Positions 55,261 through 64,000 of a stretch of DNA of 64,000 nucleotides are shown one piece after another. The position numbers and the translations under genes are program-made. This DNA comes from Rehmannia glutinosa (lineage: Eukaryota; Streptophyta; Magnoliopsida; Lamiales; Orobanchaceae), in NCBI GenBank assembly GCA_016081115.2, contig JABTTQ020003011.1, positions 62,001 to 126,000 of the forward strand, given 5' to 3'. Numbering within the stretch: position 1 is the first letter of the stretch; every line of letters starts with the position of its first letter. The notes under the pieces are model-generated. The model ran no database searches. It worked only from the letters and a program-made list of their open reading frames with translations, and was not told where the DNA came from.

Positions 55261-55568
55261 ATGATTTTTTTTATTAAAATATTTTTAGATAGTGTTATGG
55301 ATTGGAAATGTGTAAACTTTGAACTATAGCACATTTAAGAGTTTGGAAGTTGATAATTGGAAAACATCGAAAAAGAAAGTTGATTTTTGAAATATCGAGT
55401 AATTATGGTTTAGGGTTGTTTGTTGTATTGTAGTCGTATATATCGTCACGGTCTACCAATTGTATTCTGATTAGGATGCTTATATATATAATTTTGATTG
55501 TCTACAGACCCAATTTTCGACCAATACTCCGAATTTACATTCATTTTTATTCTGTAATACAGGTGAAA

Positions 55569-55742
55569 ATGGCTCTCGTTCCCGATGAAATAGACCAGAT
55601 TAAAGCCAAACTTTCATGGCAATATCTATTTAATACAACACACACGACAAGAGTTAAATTGAAGGGGAACACTATCGAGTTATTTAGGAGTTCGTGCTTT
55701 CGGAAACTCATGGACACATACAAGATAAACTTCCAGGAATAA
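55569..55742 (+). pseudogene. Exon resembling DUF1985 proteins carried by Mutator-like elements
   Basis: After an acceptor (ttctgtaatacag, AG at 55561-55562) the frame gives MALVPDEIDQIKAKLSWQYL, then VKLKGNTIELFRSSCFRKLM and ends in NFQE and a stop. The F-R-x-[ST]-C-F-G-x-[LM] pattern resembles the start of DUF1985, a domain often joined to Ulp1-like proteases in plant Mutator-like elements. Only this first block is present; no downstream exons were found. The flank at 55270-55470 recurs in diverged form at 55965-56130, which suggests a decayed repeat. Assignment is tentative. Confidence 0.4.
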
Positions 55743-56483
55743 TTTATGTTACACTTGTTTTTTCGATAGGATTGTGGGAAATCGACTGGGAAGATTGTTT
55801 CTAATGGATATAATGTATTACAATCTCTATTTCTACAGTGATTCTTTTATTCAATAATGAAATTCTTGAAGTTTGAGAGTTTATAGATGAATTTTTTAAT
55901 TAATGTTTTATGTTAATTTTTTTAATTCTTCATTTATAAAGAATTGTAAAAATACGTGATGTAGATGGTGTTATGGTGAGTAATTTAAAATTATTTGAAT
56001 TGTAGCACATATAATAGCTTGGAAGTTAAAAATGTTATGAAATTATCGAATTAAGTCAATTTTGTTGAAATTTCATTTTTAGGTAACCGTACTTCGGTAT
56101 ATTATTGTCTGCGGTATAGTTGGTTTTGTATTCGATGTGTGGTCGGTATCTTATTTCTAATATTTGAAGCGGTCGATACATTGGTTGTTTGTAGTCAGAT
56201 TTGTGGTCGTTTGATTTGTAAATTTGTTGTTTTAGTTTGTTGTTTGTATTGTTTTAGGTCCTAATTCATGATGATCAATACTAATTCTTGGGGATGGTGC
56301 TTGGGAGTTTAATTAATTGGTGTTTTAGTGGGAAGCGAACAAAGCATGTTATTATCCCGATGGATGTCACATTTTCACATTAATTATAAAAGATTTATAT
56401 GGTCTTAAAATGAGCCATGATATTAAGATGATAAGTTGGTGACATACCAATGTAAAGATTTCATTGCCATAATCATGAAAAGT

Positions 56484-56485
<2 letters not shown>

Positions 56486-56534
<49 letters not shown>
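56486..56534. repeat. (TA)n microsatellite at an element edge
   Basis: Forty-nine bases of uninterrupted AT/TA directly before agggagatgataatatgaga. Probably the target site of the element that follows. Confidence 0.9.
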
Positions 56535-56538
<4 letters not shown>

Positions 56539-57795
56539 AGATGATAATATGAGACCACCTCATAGGGTGAGTCCATGGAGACCAATCCTAGCTATAAATC
56601 TAACTTTTTTAATAGCTGCAATTTAAAAGGCAAAATTGGAGATTACAAGCTAGTTAATTGAACACAAGGTAAATTAGTCATCCTCCAAACATCGAAATAT
56701 TTACGGGATTAAGTAGATTATATTGAGATCACGTAATCCTCCAAATGTCATAGCAAAATCAACGTGAATAATCCTCCTCCTTCTTCTTCAACGCACTACT
56801 CGTGAGAAATCCTTTCTCCTTCTTCTTCAATGCACTCTTTGTGTGAAAAAATTGCATACAATTCGCCATAGTTGCTAGAGATCGACTACGAGTTCAAAGG
56901 TTTCTTATGAAGATGTAATTTGTTGCTTGTGTAGATGTGTCATGGTGCTTTTATATATCATTAATTACATAAGCAAGTCATAAACAACAAACCCATACTA
57001 CATAAGCAACGAATATACACCATGTATGCACCACATATACGATAATTACATAAGCAAGTCATAAGCAAAAAACTCATACTACATGAGCAACAAGCCTATT
57101 TTACATAAGCAACGAATATGCACTATGTATGCACCACGGATACATTAACTACATAAGCAAGTCATAAGCAACAAACTCATGCTACATAAACGATAAGCTT
57201 ATACTACATAAACAACGAATATACACTACATATGCAATACAAATACATTAACTACATAAGCAAGTAATAAGCAAACACCCCTATACTACATATGCAACAC
57301 ATATATAATTAAATTACATATGCAATATGGTTATACCACACATGCAATATGATTATATTACATAAGCGATTAACAAAAAATCTGTTGGAGAAAGAAAAAC
57401 GTGAATATGAGGGATATGGGTTACTCAAAAACTGAAAGCACGTGTCACGTGAAAGGGGAAGGAGAACGTGATTGAGATCAAACACAAAGACTGAAAGTCG
57501 AAATTTGAGAGAAATATTTTTGAAACTATAACACTGGAAAGAGTGAGAGCGAGAGACGGAAGAATATAGGTGTGTGTGTGAAGAGTGGGTGAATATATGT
57601 GAGAGAGGGAATAAAATCTTAGTAACTGATTCTAAAATGCAAAATGACCACCCTACCCTTTTTAATTCTTTGAAACAAACAAAAAAAAAACATAAAAAGC
57701 CCTAAAAATCTGAACCGCCCAAAATTGTTGATCTATGGTTAGAATGTATCCCCATGGACTCACCCCAAGTAGGAGGCATTTGATCCATATCCTAT
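56535..57795. mobile_element. Non-autonomous element with inverted ends and an internal minisatellite
   Basis: The left end agggagatgataatatgaga…ggtgagtccatggaga and the right end, read inverted (aggatatggatcaaatgcc…ggtgagtccatgggga), match in order over about 75 bases. It sits between TA-rich runs (56486-56534 and 57793-57806). There is no transposase frame. The middle is a minisatellite. Confidence 0.6.
56945..57370. repeat. Minisatellite based on ctacataagcaa
   Basis: Words such as ttacataagcaagtcataa, caacaaactcatactacat, aacgaatatacaccatgtat and gcaccac recur in a higher-order unit of roughly 125 bases over about 420 bases. Confidence 0.8.
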
Positions 57796-57806
57796 ATATA
57801 TATAGA

Positions 57807-58978
57807 TATATTAATTAATTTATTAATTCACCATAATTGTTGTATTCAGGGGTAACTTAAACTCAATTTGCTTTTCACCGAGAAATTATTTATTAACTAT
57901 ATGCATGTATGCATTTGAATTGTATTTACATGTAAAATGTACAAGCATATACAATCATCTATTAAGTATAAAATTTATTTATTTTATATTTTATCAATTA
58001 AAATGCTTAAATAAAGTCATCATCTGAAATCTAACTTTCCTCGCTGACTATAATAATAATAAGAGTATATAACTTACTTTTTTTCTTGTACATAAGTTTT
58101 TGATTAATATTGAAGTGTATATTAATATTTATATAATAGTATTTCATAATATATAATTAAATATACATTAATTGTGCATCCTTATTATAAAACTAAAGAA
58201 TAAGATAATTTATAACTTAAAAAAGGCATACAAAATAAAATAAATCACAAACTGAGGTGTAATACAAGCTATCGGAAAAGTAGGTGTAACACAAGCTGCC
58301 ATTCGAACTAGATGGTATATGTCTCAAGGAACTTCCCAAAGCACGAGAGCCATATTGCCTTTAAACTTATCATTTTTATTCAGAAAGAGAGCCATATTAT
58401 CCCTGTATGACACAAAAAACAAAATATAAAGTCGAAATGCCAGTCAAAAAAGTAGTCGGACCTCAAACCAACAAACATGGGTCGACAAAGTGGTCGGTAT
58501 ACAGTCGACCAGATCGTTGGTTATGCATTAAACAACAATCAAATGGCACATGGTCGGAAATTAAAACTACATATTTTATATAATCTCAGAAACGCAAAAA
58601 TGTCTAAAACCAACAAATATAACTAGAAAACATCACAAAAAAACATTGAAAAAAACTATAATGATGATTTCAGAAATAATCAAAACAACCCAAACAAACT
58701 TGAAAGTACTTAACAATATATTTATAAAACAAAAGAGAAAAATATGACCCAAAAGTCATAAAGACCAAACCCATGAATGTCCAAAAAATTAGTCTAGAAA
58801 GAATTTCGATGCATGCACTAACAAAATATGGAAACTTGAAGATATAAACAACACATTTTTAAATTTTTTATATTTAAAATATTATACATAATTGTAAGAA
58901 AAACTCTACAAAACCCTAGAATTATATAACAATAGAGCTAATATAGTTGATAATGTACGCGGGAAAAGAGAGAAGGAT
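57807..58978. other. AT-rich DNA, no gene seen
   Basis: No recognisable frames. Near 58445-58560 short ggtcgg / gtcgac words resemble the cggtcgg words near 56130-56220; no element could be bounded. Confidence 0.45.
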
Positions 58979-59760
58979 TGTTACGTCCTATTTTCATAAT
59001 TTTAAAATAAAACATGATTTATAAAAACGATAGCGCTATTTGAGATAAAACATGATTTCTAAGTATTCCAAAGAATATTTACCTTTTTTAAATAATAAAA
59101 TAAAATTATTATTTAATAACAATTCCCAAAAATTATTCCATAGGCCAATTTCAATTCTAAGTAAAATAGTCCAACAAAGAAACTATAAAATAAAGTTCAT
59201 TATTCTAAATTTTTATTTCGGGTCACCACCACCACGCGTTCCGCCAACTCCATCAATCTGGAATGGAATTTAATTGGGGTGAGCATTCACCCCAATTATT
59301 CCATAATAAAATAAAATTATTATTTAATAACAATTCCCAAAAATTATTCCATAGGCCAATTTCAATTCTAAATAAAATAGTCCAACAAAGAAACTATAAA
59401 ATAAAGTTCATTATTCTAAATTTTTATTTCGGGTCACCGCCACCACGCGTTCCGCCAACTCCATTAATCTGGAATGGAATTTAATTGGGGTGAGCATTCA
59501 ACAGCTCATTAGGGGCAAATTTGTCCAAGCTAAATACACAAATACACATCAAATAATAACATGCTTATAATTTGATATTTAACTGTAGATGTAGCTATGG
59601 AATTGAAACATAGCTCGCACTGCCGGAGTTTCACTGGGGGAAACTTTTATGCCTTGAACCTTTGTATGGTCCCTCACAACTATAGACACGTAGCACGTAG
59701 AAGCATAATTATCAACCAAGATATATAAGGAATTTAACAAGGACAAATAATATAGAATTA
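58979..59760 (-). mobile_element. Gypsy LTR remnant related to the LTR at 43015
   Basis: Starts TGTTACGTCCTATTTTCATA and shares the order of words with the 43015 LTR: aaaataaaacatgattta, then the aattggggtgagcattcaac block, ggggcaaatttgtcc, then tttcactgggggaaactttt. The far end is not defined. Orientation (minus) is taken from the related LTR. Confidence 0.55.
59092..59502. repeat. Tandem duplication, period 211 bases, nearly identical
   Basis: ataataaaataaaattatta through ttaattggggtgagcattca occurs at 59092-59290 and 59303-59500, differing at only a few bases. Two matching short frames (59052-59273, 59263-59484) are a product of the duplication. Confidence 0.9.
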
Positions 59761-59884
59761 GAAAACCACTATTATATGTGTAAAATATACGTGCATCATA
59801 TTTAGTGTATTATACTTGATTTCCTTAGAAAGGCATGATACTACGTATTTCTTGCAACTTTTTACAGAAAATAAAGCTTAAACG

Positions 59885-60936
59885 GAAAGATATCAATTAG
59901 AAGGCCCAGATAAGTTTAAAGAATGCAAAGAGAAGATCGAATACATGAAGAAAATGGAGAAAAATACATCACACGGTCAGCCTGTGTGGAGCTCACACGG
60001 CCGTGTAGGTTGAGTCTGTATGGTTTTCACACATTCGGGCGACTTGAATTTCAAAGACATGTTACACGATCCATCCGTGTGAAAGGCACACGACCATGTG
60101 AAGTGTGCGGAGCAAAAACAGAGGTTGAAACCATTTACACGACCTGGCCGTGTGATCTACACACAGGCTGTGTGATCTGTTTGCATCTGATTTATGTGTC
60201 ATTTTTCCGTCAGAACTCTACAAGTGATCTCTCAAAGCACCTATATAAAGAGACCAAGGCGTGGCACGGATTTACAACTTCCTATCACATCATATCAAGT
60301 CAATACATCTGAAAATATATCAAAATACACTAGGGTTACACAAATCTACAGTCTTCTCAGAGAGGAGGGCAAATCTACGAAGAACAGCACAAGGCTTTTT
60401 GCATCTATGGAAGCAAAAGAATTTTGAAAACTTGGAACGAGGATCCATCCTGACAAGAAGGGTTTTTGTTTCTTAGTTTAGATCTCTTGTCAAATTATTT
60501 GATTTATAGTTTGTTTATGAATTTATTGAGAGATTCTAGCAATTGGTATTAAGCTACTATTTATTTGCATCGGGAGGGGGAATAAACAAACTTAGGAATT
60601 GAACCCATAGAAACACATGAATTGGTTTTGATAAACATTATTTGGATTTAATATTGAAGAAGCATGTTGGGATTATGTGTCTAGGGTTACTTTCGTATTT
60701 GTTGAAAAGACTTGTGGAGTTCGGTTTTTTTTTGTTTTTTTATAAATTTACATCTTTATTTTTATTTGATTAGATTAAATAATTATTTCTTGATTTTCGG
60801 CCGCTTCAATAAATTTGGAATACGATGTTAATATAGCCTAAGTGTTTCGTATCAATCCCTCGAGGAATACGACCTTGCTTGCTATTATTCCATAAACTAC
60901 GATGTACACTTGCGTGATCGTGAAAAGAAATTCACA
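59885..60936 (+). mobile_element. Athila/Tat-like gypsy LTR
   Basis: Features typical of these LTRs: repeated CACACGG…CGTGTG palindromes (59970-60175), a TATA box TATATAAAG at 60242-60250, a tail with ctcgaggaatacgaccttgc (60859), and an end ttcaca at 60936. It is followed by TGGCGCG (60947), the start of a tRNA-Asp type primer-binding site. The LTR start is uncertain. Frames 59923-60476 are noncoding LTR sequence. Confidence 0.65.
60242..60250 (+). promoter_or_regulatory. TATA box of the Athila/Tat-like LTR
   Basis: TATATAAAG preceded by caaagcacc and about 70 bases after the last palindrome. Confidence 0.6.
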
Positions 60937-60946
60937 ATTAAGTGTT

Positions 60947-60956
60947 TGGCGCGTTG
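60947..60956 (+). promoter_or_regulatory. Probable primer-binding site (tRNA-Asp type), mutated
   Basis: ttTGGCGCGTTG; Athila-type sites read TGGCGCCGTTG. One base is missing. Confidence 0.5.
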
Positions 60957-61315
60957 ATTCTTAGGTGATTGAAAGATTCAATTTAGATATAGTAATAAGT
61001 AGTTCAATCTTAATTGAAGCAAAAATTTTGTAAATATTTGTTTTTCAATTTTTGTTTTTTGTTTTGTAAATATTTTTTTATTACATTGGTTCTAATATTG
61101 TTTTTGTTGAATGCAAGACTGAAATCTTTGGAAACATAAGCCCAAATCGCTCTTTGAGTGGGAGGCCAACATCAAAGGGCACTTTTCCCTTTCGTCGACG
61201 GAAGTGAGTGTTGGATACACAATTTTGCTTCTTTGAAAACTAAGATACTAGGCAATCGCCTAAAAATTGACATGAGCGGGGAAGTACATTTGCGATTATC
61301 AATATTTCGCCTAGT
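60957..61315. other. Unassigned DNA between the Athila-like LTR and the SIRE fragment
   Basis: T-rich stretch (61030-61110), then mixed sequence. No gag start of an Athila element was found. Confidence 0.4.
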
Positions 61316-62493
61316 TTGAATCACTATATTCTTTTAGAGAAAAATTTGTAATCTTTGGATAAAACAAGCCATATTAAAAGTGCCTTTCAAATATTGAAAA
61401 ATTCTTTTAATGACTCTCATGTGAGATTCTTTGGGATTGCTTTGAAATCGAGCACATTGACATACGACATGAAGAATATCGGGTCTACTTGCGATTAAGT
61501 AAAGTAAACTACCAATCATACCTCGATATATTGATTCATCAACTGACTTGCATTTTTCATCTTTGTCAAACTTGATATTTGTTGCCATTGGAGTAGCAAC
61601 AGCAGTTCTTCATTCTCCACTTCCGAACTTCTTTAGAAGCTCTTTGGTATACTTGGATTGGGATATATAAATGTCTTCTTGGCATTGTTTTATTTGAAGC
61701 CCAAGGAATAAGTTAAGTTCTCCCATCATGCTCATCCCAAATTCACCTTGCATTAGCTTAGAAAATTTCTTACAAAGAGACTCATTAATAGCACTAAAAA
61801 TAATATCATTAACATAAATTTGTACTAATAAGCAATCTTGCTCTTTTTAAAAACAAAGAGAGTAGTATCAACTTTACCTCTTGAAAAACTATTTTGCAAA
61901 AGGAAAGAGCTAAGTCTATCATACCAAGCTCGGTGCTTGTTTTAAACTATACAAGGCTTTTTTAAAGTTTATAACATCATTTGGCCTCGAAAAGTTTTCA
62001 AACCCCAGAGGTTGTTTTACATAGACTTCTTATTCAAATAAAACCATCTAAAAAGGTGGACTTAACATCCATTTGGTAAAGTTTGAAGTTTTTAAAATAA
62101 GAATAGACGAGTAAAATTCGAATTGCTTCTAAGCGTGCTATGGGTGCAAAAGTTTCATCATAGTCAATACCTTCTTTTTGGCAATACCCTTAATCTACTA
62201 ACCTTGCTTTATTTTGAACGATGTTGCCTTGATCTTCAAGTTTGCTTCGGAATACCCAATTTGTGCCAATAATAGTTTGTGATGGAGGACAAGGTACCAA
62301 TGTCCAAACATTATTCCTTTCAAATTGATTCAACTCTTCTTGCATTTCAAGAAACCAATCTTCATCTTCTTGTTGTCACCTTTATCCTCTTGTTGGACAT
62401 TAGAAGTTGAAGGTTGATCATTTGATGTGGAAGGTTTATCATCTTGAGTATCATTTGGAACAATTGGTCCAACTTCATCTTCTTCATCACTTT
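61316..62493 (-). pseudogene. SIRE-like copia pol fragment (RT and start of RNase H), minus strand
   Basis: On the minus strand, from 62493 downward: acidic linker EDEVGPIVPNDTQDD, WTLVPCPPSQTIIGTNWVFR, a DYDETFAPIARLEAIR block (about 62170-62120), FKLYQMDVKSTFLDG, then in the final frame (61588-61334) NIKFDKDEKCKSVDESIYRG, MIGSLLYLIASRPDILHVVC and ARFQSNPKESHMRVIKRI. These are typical of the SIRE lineage. Many stops and frameshifts, no catalytic YVDD in frame. It is cut at 62494 by an LTR and fades out near 61315. Confidence 0.82.
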
Positions 62494-64000
62494 TGTAGCG
62501 CCCTTTTCTAGCTTACTTAAATTTTAATGCGGATAATAATCAAATAAAGAGAAGCACTTTAAAAAATATCTAAATTACGAAATAGTAAAACTTTTACTTC
62601 GTTCGAAAATATTGCAGCGGAATAAATACTAATAATTACTAGTCAAAACATTCGTAATGAAAACACAATGACATTCAACGTTTAATGAACTAAAAAGTCA
62701 AACTTTAAAAAATAAAAGAATTCTATTGACATGGGTTCCTCAAGTCGCTGCGCCAAATCCATATCCTTCCTCTTCTGCATTCTCATCTGAAAAATTTAAT
62801 ATTCGTAGAATGAGCTAAAGGAGCTCAACAAGTAATCTCATGCATGCCTAATGCAATATCTTAACTTTTATAACTTAAAAAGACTTTACGTTTTCCTTAC
62901 CTAAAAACTTTCCTTTCATTGCTTAAAACTTTCGTTTGCATAAAACTTTGACTTTTGTTGCATGAAATATTCTTAGGACGCGAGCTCATTTGGTAACACA
63001 TTGTTCTAATCAGGGTCGCAGTGGGCCTTGTTATTTGTAACCCGTGAACATTTTGCCCGAAGGCCCATTTCCATTCGTTTTGTCGAAAGGCCCTTTTCCT
63101 TGAACATTAACATTAGCCGCAAGCGGCACATGGTCGGAACGCCGGTCCCCCGCGCCCATTTCCTACTCACTCCAGCATCATAGAACAATGTGCACCCATT
63201 TATTTGAAAAACATTATTAATACTTGACTTTACTTAATATGAGATGCTCGTGAAATGCTATGAACATACATTAACATGATGCATGAACCTAAGTGATGCA
63301 ACTTTTCATTAAATACAAGAATAAACATAAACGCATATCGTAATAATTAAATCAACATTAGCTGAGACAATTTCAGAACAAACCATGTATTCAACTGATT
63401 AAGGAAAACCCTACGTACAATGAATTAGGAATAACCCTACATTCAATTAATTAGGGATAAACCCTTTATCCCAACTAATTATTGAATATCCTACTTTCAA
63501 TCAATTAAGGATAAACTCTATGTTCAACTAATTAGGGAAAACCTTATATTCATTTAGTTAAAGAGAAAGTACTTTTGGTTATTAGGGATGAACCCTATGT
63601 TCAACTAATCATTGAAAATCCTCATTCAATTAATCAGGGATAAACCCTATGCTCAACTAATTAGGGAAACCTTACGTTCAATTAACTAGTGAACTCTAGA
63701 GTCTAGATTCAAATATGCTTGGGAAAAAGTCATATGTTCACTTAGTTAGGCGAATACCCTACATTCATTTAATTAAGGGAAAACCCTAAATTCAATTACT
63801 CAAACCTCTCTAGGTAAAAACCCTACATTCAAATAATTAAGGGAAAACCCTACATTCAATTATTCAAACTATTTAGGGTAAATCCTACATTTAATTAGTA
63901 AAGTTAGTTAGGGAAAATCCTACATTCAATTAGTTAGGGGAAAACCTTATATCCAATTAGTTAGGGAAAACCTTACATTCAATTAGTCAAAGGAAAACCC
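62494..64000 (-). mobile_element. Gypsy-type LTR running off the window
   Basis: Minus-strand LTR end starting here as TGTAGCGCCCTTTTCTAGCT, directly joined to copia sequence. Words such as gcgagctcatttggtaacac and cgcagtgggccttg (62980-63030) and the minisatellite further on resemble LTRs of the TGTAACATCCC group. The other terminus is outside, so target duplication cannot be tested. Confidence 0.6.
63385..64000. repeat. Minisatellite of about 35-40-bp units (AAACCCTACATTCAATTAATTAGGG type)
   Basis: About 17 units built from gggaaaaccctacattcaat and tagttagg, more regular towards the window end. It continues past 64000. Confidence 0.9.

Noticed and set aside
59923..60476. Three overlapping plus-strand frames of 71-129 codons
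   Set aside because: They lie across the palindromes, TATA box and leader of an LTR.
63006..63188. 60-codon minus-strand frame
   Set aside because: Lies in LTR sequence without recognisable features.
63385..64000. CRISPR-like regular repeats
   Set aside because: The units are adjacent and diverge gradually, with no distinct spacers.

Overview
The window is nuclear DNA of a flowering plant, very probably a eudicot. It is AT-rich, has many simple repeats, and is almost entirely transposable elements: Ty1/copia (SIRE-like and Tork-like), Ty3/gypsy (a chromovirus of Tekay type, other LTR families and an Athila/Tat-like LTR), Helitron-like repeats, CACTA and Mutator-like remnants, and MITEs. I see no intact host gene. 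The only recognisable host coding sequence is short captured exons: one of the ribosome-biogenesis gene NSA2, and three copies of two exons of the coenzyme A gene phosphopantothenoylcysteine decarboxylase (PPCDC, plant HAL3).

Layout. 1-7638: 3' half of a decayed SIRE-like copia element (pol end, about 5 kb of decayed env-like sequence, polypurine tract, LTR). 7639-9035: AT-rich stretch with the NSA2 exon, ending in a Helitron-like 3' terminus. 9796-13750: head-to-tail repeats carrying PPCDC exons, a copia LTR tip and Helitron-like termini, with a solo SIRE-like LTR (10516-11994, repeat GGTCC) at one junction. 14834-15978: fold-back element with a minisatellite and a tRNA-like stretch. 16204-30774: structurally complete Ty3/gypsy chromovirus with 4.38-kb LTRs and perfect ACTTG target duplications, but a frameshifted coding region. 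30936-33818: AT-rich DNA with microsatellites.

33819-49970 is one old minus-strand Tork-like copia element opened by successive insertions: a solo gypsy LTR in gag (36459-40511, ATAGA), a solo SIRE-like LTR in its 5' LTR (41046-42544, CTTTC) and a second gypsy-family solo LTR (43015-49910, TATAT), which itself holds another solo LTR of the 16204 family (43613-47642) and a MITE (48841-49732). 49971-51540 is intron-like DNA that I cannot assign. 51590-53506: CACTA-like subterminal repeats, then the 3' part of another copia element with its LTR. 53507-58978: small repeats, a 285-bp MITE with 9-bp duplications, a DUF1985-like exon and a 1.26-kb element with a minisatellite. 58979-64000: a gypsy LTR fragment with an internal duplication, an Athila/Tat-like LTR with its primer-binding site, a minus-strand SIRE pol fragment, and a gypsy LTR with a minisatellite running off the window.

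How it fits together: elements inserted into elements, and recombination between LTRs left solo LTRs. No operon-like or defence-like system is visible. The most informative biology is the repeated PPCDC exon capture, the extra open frame upstream of gag in the complete gypsy element, and the dated order of nested insertions. Assignments rest on motif recognition by eye; identity values were not computed.
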